Shown: positions 1-9,309, counted from the stretch's first letter. The stretch is 64,000 nucleotides of DNA from Chryseobacterium formosum (GCF_026460885.1 NZ_JAOVZW010000021.1:1-64000); one strand, 5' to 3'. Numbers and translations: made by a program. Notes: generated by a model from the sequence alone, not told the origin.

Positions 1-128
1 TGGGAAGTGCATTAACCCTGAATTTGGATTACATGATTCCTGCAGCGAAATCATCATCTTCAGATATCTTAGGTAAACCGGCGGGAACTTATACTCAAAC
101 CGTTACGTATACTGCGACTGCTTTATAA
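1..128 (+). CDS. Pilin-like secreted protein, C-terminal end only (partial at window edge)
   Basis: The window opens inside this gene; 41 codons and a stop remain, read from base 3. The encoded tail is almost identical to the last 41 residues of the intact pilin-like protein at 847-1392, differing at one residue (PAAK instead of PAVK) and at scattered silent bases. Both end in TVTYTATAL. It is therefore a tandem paralogue of that secreted fibre-subunit candidate. Its N-terminus and promoter lie outside the window. The ordinary coding-type divergence (silent changes) suggests a real gene rather than a recent copy. Confidence 0.85.
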   Translation, partial: GSALTLNLDYMIPAAKSSSSDILGKPAGTYTQTVTYTATAL

Positions 129-259
129 TCAAATATTATTTTATATCATTAAAAAATTCGTTTGTACAAGTCTGAAATATCTTATCAACTAATGTTAAAA
201 TGGTCTGTGTTACTATGATAAGTTAATTTCAGGTAATAACTAAATAATTACAAGATAAT

Positions 260-589
260 ATGCCGAATCTAATAAAAAAGCTATTGTTTTTACTTGAAAT
301 TGGTAATCATCAATTTGATAGCATCCTTTGGAAAACCCGTCCAGAAAAAAGAAAAACTCTTGTTAATGATATTTTCAAATTTAATGTTCCCATTGGAAAA
401 AGCAAAAAAGAAATACTTGAACTTTTTGGATATGCGCCACATATTCATACTTCAATGACATGGTCTTATCCCGTAGAATCAGATAAATTTGGAAATACCC
501 TTATGTTATTATCGTTATACTTTAAAGACGAAATTGTAACAAGTATTAAGATTGAAAACAAGGGGGGTATATTTAATTATTTGAATTAA
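260..589 (+). CDS. Small hypothetical protein, BamE/SmpA-like pattern
   Basis: A 109-residue protein with no signal peptide, although the N-terminus (residues 4-14) is hydrophobic. I do not recognise a named family with certainty. Residues about 45-100 show a helix starting GKSKKEILELFG, then a Trp-Tyr strand and further strands. This pattern resembles the small two-layer folds of the BamE/SmpA type and of many Bacteroidota orphan proteins. A similar arrangement (SKDEISSFFG then W) occurs in the unknown protein at 12183-12467. It sits between a pilin-like gene end and a remnant of another pilin tail, so it may be a later insertion into the pilin array. Function unknown. Confidence 0.6.
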   Translation: MPNLIKKLLFLLEIGNHQFDSILWKTRPEKRKTLVNDIFKFNVPIGKSKKEILELFGYAPHIHTSMTWSYPVESDKFGNTLMLLSLYFKDEIVTSIKIENKGGIFNYLN

Positions 590-602
590 ATATAAGAGCC
601 TA

Positions 603-644
603 AAAAGTCAACAAACAGTAACTTATACTGCGACTGCTCTATAA
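603..644 (+). pseudogene. Remnant of a third pilin-like gene (last codons only)
   Basis: In one frame these bases read KSQQTVTYTATAL followed by TAA, matching the extreme C-terminus of the pilin-like proteins ending at 128 and 1392. There is no upstream pilin coding sequence in frame: the body has been lost or replaced by the unrelated 260-589 gene. The nucleotide sequence differs from both neighbours (for example GCTCTA rather than GCTTTA at the end), so it is the scar of a separate gene copy, not a copy of the first tail. It is followed at once by a strong terminator. Confidence 0.75.
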
Positions 645-670
645 TAAAAAACACAGCAATTATAAACTGC

Positions 671-706
671 CCTCAACACTTTCATAGTGTTGAGGTTTTT
701 TCTTTT
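671..706 (+). terminator. Rho-independent terminator
   Basis: A perfect 10-bp stem (CCTCAACACT / AGTGTTGAGG) with a 5-base loop, followed by a T-rich run TTTTTTCTTTTT. It lies 27 bases after the pilin-tail stop at 644 and would end transcription of the upstream pilin array before the intact pilin gene. Confidence 0.9.
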
Positions 707-846
707 TAAACCAAATAATTAATCTGTGTAGTTATTTTACTACATCAACTTCCATTTTCCACTACAAAGAAACTTTTATGGCCGCTGTAAATTTGCAGTA
801 TACAAAAGAGAACAATTAAACAAAATTAAAATCAAATATTACTGCC

Positions 847-1392
847 ATGAAAAAATTAATCGCAATCGCAGCCTTAACTATCGGAGCCATCATATTAGGA
901 ACTAATAATGTTCAAGCTCAAAATACAACCGCAACAACAACCGTAAACATTACCCTGAACGATGTGATCTCCATCGACGCAGGAAGTACCGCAATCGGTA
1001 ATACGGTTGACTTTAACTATGCGACTGCAGCAGACTATAACTCTGATCAAACGATTACCAAAGCCAATTCTTTGAAAGTAACTTCAACAAAAAACTTTAA
1101 TGTTAAAGTAAAAGCAGGGGGTGCTAATTTCATGAATGGAACCAACGTAATCCCTGTAAATGTTTTAACGATTAAAGCAGCTTCAGCTTCCGGAACAATG
1201 GGTGGAACAAAAAATGCTGTTGTTTTATCTGCAACGGATCAAAATTTAGTGACAAATGCTCCATTGGGAAGCGCATTAACCTTGAATTTGGATTACATGA
1301 TTCCTGCAGTGAAATCATCATCTTCAGATATCTTAGGTAAACCAGCGGGAACGTATACTCAAACAGTTACGTATACTGCGACTGCTTTATAA
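847..1392 (+). CDS. Secreted pilin-like fibre subunit
   Basis: A 181-residue protein with a clear signal peptide (residues 1-24, cleavage after VQA). The mature part is short, Thr/Ala/Asn-rich and beta-strand-like, with no cysteine, and ends in an alternating strand (TQTVTYTATAL). The C-terminal domain resembles the C-terminal domain of the adhesin-like protein at 5100-6536 and is repeated in the partial gene at 1-128. The gene precedes a PapD-like chaperone (gap 79 bases) and an usher-like barrel, as expected for the major subunit of a chaperone-usher type fibre. A TAAATTTG box at 788-795 may be its -7 element, but no clear -33 TTG is visible. The pilin role is inferred from context; the alternative is a spore-coat-U/DUF4402-like surface protein. 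Confidence 0.75.
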   Translation: MKKLIAIAALTIGAIILGTNNVQAQNTTATTTVNITLNDVISIDAGSTAIGNTVDFNYATAADYNSDQTITKANSLKVTSTKNFNVKVKAGGANFMNGTNVIPVNVLTIKAASASGTMGGTKNAVVLSATDQNLVTNAPLGSALTLNLDYMIPAVKSSSSDILGKPAGTYTQTVTYTATAL

Positions 1393-1471
1393 TAAATTTT
1401 TTAATCTATAAAGCTTTCTTTGTTACGTTTTCAGTAGTTTTGGGAATCTTTATTTTTAAACAATTTACACC

Positions 1472-2272
1472 ATGCGCAAGTTTATTCATCTTTTCATTTT
1501 CTTTATTCTTACAGCGTCTTCATCAGTTCTGGCACAAAGTATTTCGATGTCGCCTACGCGCCTTTTTTTTACCGGTAATCCAGGAGAAAAAGTGACAAAA
1601 ACGGTCACGCTGCAGAACAGCTCGGATAAGGATTATATTTTTAATCTCAACTATAAAGATTGGGCTAGGGAAGAAGACGGAAATAAAGTTTATCTTGAAG
1701 CAGGCAGTTCAAAAACATCTAATGCCGCTTGGGTGTCCACCTTAGAAAACGCAGTAACAGTTCCTGCGAGAAGTACTAAAGAGATTGTAGTAACCATGCA
1801 GATTCCGGCAAACGCATCAAAGTTTGCTGTTACAAACAGTATGTTATTTTTTACCCAACTTCCGCAGCAGGCAGATCAGGCTCGTATTCAGAACGGGATT
1901 GGTATTATTACCTTATTTGAAGTTGGACTTCACATCTTTTATACACCATCTGGAAACCAGACAAAAAGTTTGGATATTACCAATATATCAGAGGTGAATA
2001 ATGAGAATGCAGTAAACAGAAAAGTCGCAGTAAGCATCCATAACGATGGAAATACCATCAATGATGCCACTGTTGAGTTTGAATTGACCAATACAGACAG
2101 TGGTAAGGAAATAAAACTATCTGCAATTGCAATTTCCATGCTTCCCAATACTGATCAGGTCGTTCAGTTTTCTTTACCAGAAAATATTTCAGGAAACTTT
2201 CTTGGTGTAGCTATTATTAAAATGGCCGGATCCAATGATTTACGCGTAGGCGAAAAAAACTTTAAATTTTAA
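1472..2272 (+). CDS. PapD-like periplasmic fimbrial chaperone
   Basis: A 266-residue protein with a signal peptide (1-21, ending VLAQ) and two Ig-like domains (about 22-160 and 165-266). The first domain starts with the typical chaperone strand (ISMSPTRLFFTGNPGEK) and shows the usual VTLQNSSDKDY strand and a PARSTKEIVV proline/basic loop. In chaperone-usher systems such proteins cap and fold subunits by donating a strand in the periplasm. The gene lies between pilin-like and usher-like genes on the same strand, with only 9 bases before the annotated TTG of the next gene. Family assignment rests on strand pattern and context; overall identity to classical PapD would be low. Confidence 0.75.
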   Translation: MRKFIHLFIFFILTASSSVLAQSISMSPTRLFFTGNPGEKVTKTVTLQNSSDKDYIFNLNYKDWAREEDGNKVYLEAGSSKTSNAAWVSTLENAVTVPARSTKEIVVTMQIPANASKFAVTNSMLFFTQLPQQADQARIQNGIGIITLFEVGLHIFYTPSGNQTKSLDITNISEVNNENAVNRKVAVSIHNDGNTINDATVEFELTNTDSGKEIKLSAIAISMLPNTDQVVQFSLPENISGNFLGVAIIKMAGSNDLRVGEKNFKF

Positions 2273-2299
2273 AATTAAGTCTTGAAACCACAAAATGGA

Positions 2300-5089
2300 A
2301 TGCCGACATCAATCCTAAGAAGATCAATATTATTTTTTGCATTTCTTCTTCTGCATTGTTCGTTTGCCTTTGCGCAGGAAAATAAGGATGTAGAGATCCA
2401 TTTTGAAAATAACAGTGTAGCTGTTGAGAAAGGTTCTACTTTTACTAATTTCCTGGTCATTGAGAATAAAAGTTCTGAAGAAATTACCATTCAGAATGTC
2501 ACACCTTATGAAAAGTATCCGGGTTTACTTTTCTATCCCAAAAATGAATTTACCTTAGGTGCCGGTCAGTCTAAAAATTTTCCTGTGAAATTGATCGCCA
2601 ATGTGGATTTTATGAAACTGAAATCCAATGAGATTAAATTCCTGGTTTCGTACACGACATCGACGGTTAACAAAACTGAAAATGCCTCGTTCTTTGTTGA
2701 AAAAGAGGAGAACAAAAACATTGCAATTTATACGGCATCGTATGAAAATTTCATTAATCCCGCTTCTCCCGCTTCATCAATCCTTCTGATTGTAGAAAAT
2801 CAGGGTTACGGTAAACGAACCGTTAAGATTGATTTGCAATCTATTCCTGATGGTTTGGAAATGATACCAAAACAGCAAACCGTATCGCTGGAAGGTTTAG
2901 AAAAGCAAACGGTTGAGATCAAAATTACAGTCAGAAAACAGAATACGATTTTCCCAGAATTTAATATTAATGCAACCGCCACTGACGTTCTTAATAATGA
3001 AATTGTGGGAAGCAATACGCTATACTTAATTATTTTATCAAACAACAGACAAATTGCCAGAGGAAACGAAGGGGTGAGCGGAAGTAATTATGCAGAAATT
3101 GCCTATAACGAAAACAGCTCAGGTTTCAATTTTCTTCAATTGAGAGGAAACACCATGTTTCGAGTGACTGAAAATTTGAAATCTCGTTTCAATATAGGTG
3201 CGGATTACTATCATGAAGACGGCCGTTATAACCTATATGATACTTGGCTGGAGCTGGAGAGAAAAAATACGGTATTACGGGTTGGGAATGTTAATAGTAA
3301 CGATTATGATTATCCGGTTTTTGGAAGAGGTGGGAAAATGTCTACTCAATTCGATAAAAATAATCAGATTGAAGTTCTAGCGTTGGAAAATAATTACAAC
3401 CTTTATGGTACCTATTTCCAGCAAACACAAGGATCTACCATAGTGGGTGGAAAATATGGTTTTGGGAATGCTAAATCTTTTACTGGGAAAGTGTCCTACA
3501 TATTTGACCATGATCCGCGCTTTAACGTAGATACACAGGTGGCGAACGCAACAACATCATTGTTAATTAACGATAAACATACAATACGCACCGAGGTGGG
3601 ATTCAGCCACGAAAAAGGTCTTTTGAACAAAGATGAAAACGCAGGCGCTTCAATGGGAGCGAATTATGAAGGGAAAATAGGGAAATGGGATATACAATCT
3701 GTGAATTCTCTTGCCACCAAAAGTTATGCAGGGATCAAAAGAGGATCTTTTTTCTCAAATCAACGGATCAGCCGCCAATTTTCTGCTACTCAGCGTGCCT
3801 TTATTCAATATCAGAATTCACAGGTAGACCCTGAGTTCCTAAGTTTCCAGAGCACGCCAATCCAGACTGTGAATACGGCTAATTTGCGTTATTACTTCAA
3901 CAGCACAGAAGCTTTTGGATCAGGATATCAGTTTTCTGCAAAAAATTGGAATTTTCTGTTGTCTCCAAAAATTGAAAGGCAGAAAACAGCCAGTTTTTAC
4001 ACATCGCAGGAACTTTTCTCCTACCGAATGGAAGCCAACATAAGCACAACATTCGGCGCTCACGGATTGAACTGGACAGGGGAATATTCTTATTCAAAAG
4101 CAGACAATAATCCAGATTGGTTTAACAGTTTTAAAACATCTTTATCGTACAGATATAAATCATTCTCTCTTAACGGAACAGCCCAATGGAACGCAACTAA
4201 TGTTTTTGATTTAAATTCTTATTACAACAACGTAGACCGCAATTTTGCCAATTACAATGTATACGCCTCGTATAATTTCCAGATGTTCAGTAGTAATCTG
4301 ATCGGGTCTTTTTCAGCAGGAACTTTCTATTCGGAACTTTATAAAAATTTAAACAGCAATATCACCGGGAATCTGGAATATAAGATTTCGCCTTCTTGGT
4401 CCAGCACAGGTTATTTTAATCTTTCAGGATATAAATCTACGGCTGAGTATGCAAGCAGTGGTAGTTATTACCAGTTTAGAGTTGGAATTAAAAAATATTT
4501 TACCACAGCCACTGCTTTGGGAAATCATAAAGTGACGTTCCAGTTCTTTGAAGATAAAAATTTCAATGGACTTTTAGATTCAGGCGAAACAGTATTCGCT
4601 GATGAAATTGTAAAACTGCACAATTATGTCGCAATGACGGATAAGAATGGAAAGGTAATTTTTCAAAATGTGCCCGAAGGTATTTACACACTGAAAGTAA
4701 ATGAAAGTGCGGGTGCACGATTGATGATGGATCCCGTTATGATGGTCAATAAAAATATCAACCGCAAAGTAGGCTTGGTGAAAAACATAAAGATTAGTGG
4801 AAAATTAACAGAAATCAAGCAAGCCTACGATGTTTTGGAGACTGATGTAACCGGTATTGTAGTGTATGCAAAAGGTGAAGATGGCGAGATCTATACCGCC
4901 ATAGTCAACCAGAAAAATGAATTTGAGTTTTTCCTGAAAGATGGAAAATATGAACTCTATATTGAAAATGATAAATACATCTACACACAACCCACAAAAA
5001 CGATTCAGGTGACAAAAGAAGGTTATCAGGAAATCGTGATTTTTGAATATAAGAAGAAAGACACCAACATTAAGGTGAAAAAGTTTTAA
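2300..5089 (+). CDS. Usher-like outer-membrane beta-barrel with N-terminal Ig-like and C-terminal regulatory-like domains
   Basis: A protein of about 929 residues from ATG 2300; an in-frame TTG at 2282 would add six residues, but the ATG leaves a cleaner signal peptide (1-25, ending FAFAQ). Residues about 30-235 look like two Ig/NEW3-type domains. Residues about 250-740 are dominated by alternating aromatic/polar strands (YNFQMF, SLSYRYK, YQFRVG), as in a large outer-membrane barrel. The C-terminus carries a carboxypeptidase-regulatory-like fold with a calcium-loop motif DKNFNGLLDSGE near residue 755. Context between chaperone and adhesin genes suggests an usher. It lacks the recognisable FimD plug and N-terminal layout, so it would be a divergent type. 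Alternatively it is a surface barrel of unknown export role. Confidence 0.65.
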   Translation: MPTSILRRSILFFAFLLLHCSFAFAQENKDVEIHFENNSVAVEKGSTFTNFLVIENKSSEEITIQNVTPYEKYPGLLFYPKNEFTLGAGQSKNFPVKLIANVDFMKLKSNEIKFLVSYTTSTVNKTENASFFVEKEENKNIAIYTASYENFINPASPASSILLIVENQGYGKRTVKIDLQSIPDGLEMIPKQQTVSLEGLEKQTVEIKITVRKQNTIFPEFNINATATDVLNNEIVGSNTLYLIILSNNRQIARGNEGVSGSNYAEIAYNENSSGFNFLQLRGNTMFRVTENLKSRFNIGADYYHEDGRYNLYDTWLELERKNTVLRVGNVNSNDYDYPVFGRGGKMSTQFDKNNQIEVLALENNYNLYGTYFQQTQGSTIVGGKYGFGNAKSFTGKVSYIFDHDPRFNVDTQVANATTSLLINDKHTIRTEVGFSHEKGLLNKDENAGASMGANYEGKIGKWDIQSVNSLATKSYAGIKRGSFFSNQRISRQFSATQRAFIQYQNSQVDPEFLSFQSTPIQTVNTANLRYYFNSTEAFGSGYQFSAKNWNFLLSPKIERQKTASFYTSQELFSYRMEANISTTFGAHGLNWTGEYSYSKADNNPDWFNSFKTSLSYRYKSFSLNGTAQWNATNVFDLNSYYNNVDRNFANYNVYASYNFQMFSSNLIGSFSAGTFYSELYKNLNSNITGNLEYKISPSWSSTGYFNLSGYKSTAEYASSGSYYQFRVGIKKYFTTATALGNHKVTFQFFEDKNFNGLLDSGETVFADEIVKLHNYVAMTDKNGKVIFQNVPEGIYTLKVNESAGARLMMDPVMMVNKNINRKVGLVKNIKISGKLTEIKQAYDVLETDVTGIVVYAKGEDGEIYTAIVNQKNEFEFFLKDGKYELYIENDKYIYTQPTKTIQVTKEGYQEIVIFEYKKKDTNIKVKKF

Positions 5090-5099
5090 ATTTAAAGGT

Positions 5100-6536
5100 A
5101 TGAAGACGAAGAGTTTTTTTTTAGTGGGAATTTTTACTGTGTGCTTAGGGTCAACAGTTACAAAGGCTCAGGACGTATACCTGACTATCCCGGAAAATAA
5201 TATTTTTAACAGGACTGAATTTACCTCAGTACCTACAAGAGTAATGACGAATACCAACAGAACAAACTGGGATTATGGCTTTTTGGGATTTGGGGCGATT
5301 GCTCCAACTTTTACTTCTACGTCCGGACCCACTTTTACTCAATCTTCTTCTTCACTATCCACTTTACCCAATTCTGTTCTTCTATGGCAGTTGGAAAGTA
5401 TGGGAGGTCAGTTGCCATCTGTAGGACTTTCGGGTTCTTTACCAGGTTTTCAGGTTTTCAGTGCAAGTGCTGTAAAATGGTTTGAGCCGCCAACAACTGC
5501 ATTTGGGGGAGGATTCAACCGGGGAAATATTAATTTTACATTTAAAATTCCTGCTGCACAATTTACGGCCAATACCTTCCGAGCCGGAAATTATTCTATG
5601 GATATCACTCAGAATTACAACGATTTCACACCACGTAATTTTAAAACAATTTTAGTCATCCCTTCATCGATACGATGGATTACAAACTCCTTAACAAAAT
5701 ATGTTGAAATATCTTCTTTGAATGACTATCGCAGTACCAGCACGAAAGTGTGGGATTTGGGGAATACGGAAATCGCACATACGGTCGATTTTAGTTTTTG
5801 GGCAAAAGCTGCTGCTACAAGTGTTCAGTTCATGTCATCTAAAGGTGTTTCAGGAACAAGAACTATAGCCAGTATTAAATTGGGGAGTAACGGATCTGCT
5901 CTCACGACCAAAGCTTTATCGGGCACTTTTCAGAATTTTTCTGCTGCTAATATTAGTGTTGGAGCGGGAAACAGAAACAGCTTCACCCCAGAGTTGTATG
6001 TCTCTGCAGACGATTTTAAGAATAATTTTTTCGAAGCTGGAACGTATACTTTTGAATTGAACCTTAATGCAAGAAGTACTGATAATTCAATTAACAGTTT
6101 GCAAAATACAGCTGTTCAGTTAAAGGTGCTTCCTCGGTCGGAGATCACCATCCCCAGCTCGGGACGAAATGTAAACTTCAATTTTAATACCGCTGCTCAA
6201 TATACAAATGGTCAGTCACAAATGATTCCGAACCAAATTATATTATCCAATAATGAAAGTTTTGAACTGTATGTAAAATCGGACGAAAATTATTTCAAAA
6301 AAGGCGGTGTCCAGACAAATATCAATTCCAATATCTTACAAATTGGTGTGGAGGGAAGTTCTATAGATGCTCCTTTATCCAAAACACCACAAAAAATACT
6401 TTTTAACGGAACACCGGTTTTGGACCAGCAACTAGACGTAAGATATACTATACCACCTGCGGGTGCCCAAAGTTTGGTAGGGAAAGAAAATACTACGTAC
6501 TCTATTAATGTCTATTATAGCTTTACGGCAATTTAA
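5100..6536 (+). CDS. Fibre tip adhesin-like secreted protein
   Basis: A 478-residue protein with signal peptide 1-23 (ending VTKAQ), starting 10 bases after the usher-like gene. Residues about 25-340 form a unique Thr/Ser/Asn-rich beta region. Residues about 343-478 follow the same pattern as the pilin-like subunit (FNFNTAAQY; FELYVKSDENYF; LDVRYTIP; TYSINVYYSFTAI at the end). A two-domain protein with a unique N-terminal half and a pilin-like C-terminal half is the classical layout of a tip adhesin. Receptor unknown. The call is inferred from domain logic and operon position. Confidence 0.6.
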   Translation: MKTKSFFLVGIFTVCLGSTVTKAQDVYLTIPENNIFNRTEFTSVPTRVMTNTNRTNWDYGFLGFGAIAPTFTSTSGPTFTQSSSSLSTLPNSVLLWQLESMGGQLPSVGLSGSLPGFQVFSASAVKWFEPPTTAFGGGFNRGNINFTFKIPAAQFTANTFRAGNYSMDITQNYNDFTPRNFKTILVIPSSIRWITNSLTKYVEISSLNDYRSTSTKVWDLGNTEIAHTVDFSFWAKAAATSVQFMSSKGVSGTRTIASIKLGSNGSALTTKALSGTFQNFSAANISVGAGNRNSFTPELYVSADDFKNNFFEAGTYTFELNLNARSTDNSINSLQNTAVQLKVLPRSEITIPSSGRNVNFNFNTAAQYTNGQSQMIPNQIILSNNESFELYVKSDENYFKKGGVQTNINSNILQIGVEGSSIDAPLSKTPQKILFNGTPVLDQQLDVRYTIPPAGAQSLVGKENTTYSINVYYSFTAI

Positions 6537-6561
6537 CAATACTTTCTATAAAACTCTTTTT

Positions 6562-9309
6562 ATGGACCATTTTAATAACAATAATAAATTGCCGAATCAG
6601 CACGATATTGATCAATTAAATGCATTCGAAAAAAAATATGACGATGTTTTTGATTTGTTAGTGTTTGCAGCTGCTAAAATGGCCAACATAGAGCTGTGTA
6701 CCATCAGTATTACCTTGAAAGGGAAAGTATATGTTCTCGCCTCCAGTGATGGGTCCGTTAATCAAATCTATCCTCAGAATCCTCACTTTCTTTTGGATAA
6801 TCACACTTCGATTTATGAGTTTAAGAACTTGGAATTTAAATTTCATAGAAGTTATCCCATCCCTGCTCTTGAGGACACTCTCATTGCTCATTTAAATTTA
6901 TTTGGCAGGGAGGAGAAAAATTTAGGTAAACCAGAGGAAGAGCTAATCCATAAGATTCTGAACCAAGCGTCAAAATGGTTTTTGGTTAAAGAAAAAGAAC
7001 AGCTATTACTTACTTATGATGCACTTTTTGAAACATCCACTGATTTGTTAGGCGTCTTGTCTTTAGAAGGGAAATTCGTAAAACTAAATCCAGCATTTAC
7101 GAAAATATTTGGGTGGGACGATGAACAGTTCATTAGTAAAAGTTTTATTGAATATGTTCTTCCGGAAGACAAGCAATCAACTTTTCAGGCATTAGAAGCA
7201 TCTGTGCTGGGGGAAACTTTATCTCATTTTACTAACAGATACATCATAAAATCCGGAGAGGTTAAATGGATTCAGTGGACCTTCACACCTGAACTTGAAT
7301 CTGGAGTAGTATATGCCATCGGAAGAGATATTACAGAATTTACTACAAAAAAAAAATCACTCAAAAGAAGTGAGCAGAAGTATCGTGGTCTTTTTGAAAA
7401 AAATCAGGGAATAATAAGTATTCATGATACCGAAGGCAATTTTCTGGATGTCAATGAGGCCGGTTTAAAGGCTTCGGGTTTTTCCAGAGAAGAATTACTG
7501 AGCCTTAGTCTTTTTGATCTCATCATCCCGGAAAAGCATGAAAATGTAAAAGTGTACCTGAGCCAAATCAAAATAGCAAATCATGCTTCTGGTGAAATGA
7601 CCATCCGCAAGAAAAATGGAGAAAAAGCAGTCTGGCATTTTATGAGTGCTATAGACGAAGATATCGATGGCAATTTGCAGGTAATGGCTAATGCAGTGGA
7701 CATCACCGAAAGGATAAAGATGGAAAAGAAGATCTTGATAGCAAAAGAGCTGGCAGAAAAAGCCAATGTTTTAAAATCTGAGTTTGTAGCCAATATGAGC
7801 CATGAGATTAGAACCCCTTTGAATGGTATTATCGGTTTTACAGAGCTCCTTTTAGATACCAATCTGGACGAAACACAGAGGCAGTATTTAGAAATTATCA
7901 ATCAATCCGGAGTTACCTTATACAGCATCATCAATGATATTTTAGACTTCTCAAAATTGGAAAAGCAAAAACTTAAGCTTAACCTTGACAAAGTAGAGAT
8001 CGAAGAGATGATTTCAGAAGCCTTCAATATTGTTGCGTACAGTAGTACTACCAATAATCAGGTAGAAATGCTTTTTGATGTTGATGACACCATACCTAAA
8101 TATATATGGACTGATGAGATGCGCTTAAAACAGGTTTTCGTCAATCTTTTGAGCAATGCTATAAAATTTACTGAAAAAGGTGAGATTGTTCTATATGTAA
8201 AAGTTTTAGATGATTTAGGAGAAGGAAAAAAACGAATCCGGTTTGGAGTTCGCGATACAGGAATTGGAATTAACAGCGAAAACCAGGCAGAAATTTTCAA
8301 CGCATTTTCACAGGAAGATGGCGGTATTAGTAAAAGATATAGCGGGACTGGCCTTGGACTCACCATTTCAAACCAAATCTTGAACCTTGCCGGCAGTGCT
8401 TTACAGGTTGAAAGCGATCAGGGTAGGGGCAGTGACTTTTTCTTTGATATTCTGTTTGATACAGAGGAAGAGGAGTACGATTTAAGCTTAACTGATATTA
8501 AGAGAGTTTTGGTTGTGGATGATAATGAATACAATCGCAAAATCCTGAAAAGGATGTTGGAACGGAAAAATATTGAAGTTATTGAGTGTGATAGCGGGTT
8601 GAAAGCTTTGCTTTTAATCATGGATAAGTCCGATTTTGATGTAATTATTATGGATTATCATATGCCCGTTATGGATGGTATTGAAACCATCAGGAAAATA
8701 AAAAATATTATTACCGATACCACCAGTGTAGCACCGTATGTTGTTTTGTACAGCTCGTCAGATGACACAGATTTAAAAGATGCATGCGACGAATTAGAAA
8801 TAGAAAATCGACTCGTAAAACCGATTCGCATGAAACAGATGTACCAGATTTTATCCAATTTAAAGAGTTCTGAAAAGAAAAAACCGGATCAAATAAAAAC
8901 TGGTGGAAGTGAGACGAGCAGGGGCGAGATAAAAATTTTAATTGCTGAGGATAATGTCGTTAATTTGCTACTCACGAAAACTTATATAAAGGATATTATT
9001 CCTCAAGCTCTGATCATCGAGGCAAAAGATGGCACTGAAGCGGTTGAAAAATACGAAAAAGAAAATCCTGATCTTATTTTAATGGATATTCAGATGCCCC
9101 ATCTTAATGGCATTGAAGCGACAAAAAAAATAAGGGTGTTGGAAAAAAACATAGAAATCCCTATTATTGCATTAACGGCGGGGAGTCTTCCTGGTGAGAA
9201 AGAAAAGTGTATGCAAGCAGGAATGTCAGACTTTTTAACCAAACCTTTATTAAAACAAACCCTGTCTGATATGATTAAAAAATGGTTTGGCAAAGAGATC
9301 GAAAAGTAA
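6562..9309 (+). CDS. Hybrid sensor histidine kinase, GAF-PAS-PAS-HisKA-HATPase-REC-REC
   Basis: I chose ATG 6562 (915 residues), 26 bases after the adhesin stop; an upstream in-frame ATG at 6508 would overlap that gene by 29 bases. Order: GAF-like sensor (about 20-145), PAS (148-270), PAS (270-395), HisKA with NMSHEIRTPLNG (His414), HATPase with NLLSNAIKF, DTGIGI and GTGLGL boxes, receiver 1 with phospho-acceptor Asp698 (IIMDYHMP) and receiver 2 with Asp842 (LILMDIQMP). No transmembrane segment is visible, so the sensor is probably cytoplasmic, and no Hpt domain is present. It heads a three-gene signalling block directly behind the fibre genes and may control them; the signal is unknown. Confidence 0.93.
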   Translation: MDHFNNNNKLPNQHDIDQLNAFEKKYDDVFDLLVFAAAKMANIELCTISITLKGKVYVLASSDGSVNQIYPQNPHFLLDNHTSIYEFKNLEFKFHRSYPIPALEDTLIAHLNLFGREEKNLGKPEEELIHKILNQASKWFLVKEKEQLLLTYDALFETSTDLLGVLSLEGKFVKLNPAFTKIFGWDDEQFISKSFIEYVLPEDKQSTFQALEASVLGETLSHFTNRYIIKSGEVKWIQWTFTPELESGVVYAIGRDITEFTTKKKSLKRSEQKYRGLFEKNQGIISIHDTEGNFLDVNEAGLKASGFSREELLSLSLFDLIIPEKHENVKVYLSQIKIANHASGEMTIRKKNGEKAVWHFMSAIDEDIDGNLQVMANAVDITERIKMEKKILIAKELAEKANVLKSEFVANMSHEIRTPLNGIIGFTELLLDTNLDETQRQYLEIINQSGVTLYSIINDILDFSKLEKQKLKLNLDKVEIEEMISEAFNIVAYSSTTNNQVEMLFDVDDTIPKYIWTDEMRLKQVFVNLLSNAIKFTEKGEIVLYVKVLDDLGEGKKRIRFGVRDTGIGINSENQAEIFNAFSQEDGGISKRYSGTGLGLTISNQILNLAGSALQVESDQGRGSDFFFDILFDTEEEEYDLSLTDIKRVLVVDDNEYNRKILKRMLERKNIEVIECDSGLKALLLIMDKSDFDVIIMDYHMPVMDGIETIRKIKNIITDTTSVAPYVVLYSSSDDTDLKDACDELEIENRLVKPIRMKQMYQILSNLKSSEKKKPDQIKTGGSETSRGEIKILIAEDNVVNLLLTKTYIKDIIPQALIIEAKDGTEAVEKYEKENPDLILMDIQMPHLNGIEATKKIRVLEKNIEIPIIALTAGSLPGEKEKCMQAGMSDFLTKPLLKQTLSDMIKKWFGKEIEK

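Noticed and set aside
1939-2148. Numerous antisense or out-of-frame ORFs inside larger genes throughout the window (this one inside the chaperone gene).
   Set aside because: They lie wholly within well-supported genes and show no domain signatures, so they are treated as shadows.
6508-6561. Use of ATG 6508 as the start of the hybrid kinase.
   Set aside because: It would overlap the adhesin gene by 29 bases, and the extra residues are only the adhesin end read in another frame; ATG 6562 fits the gap.
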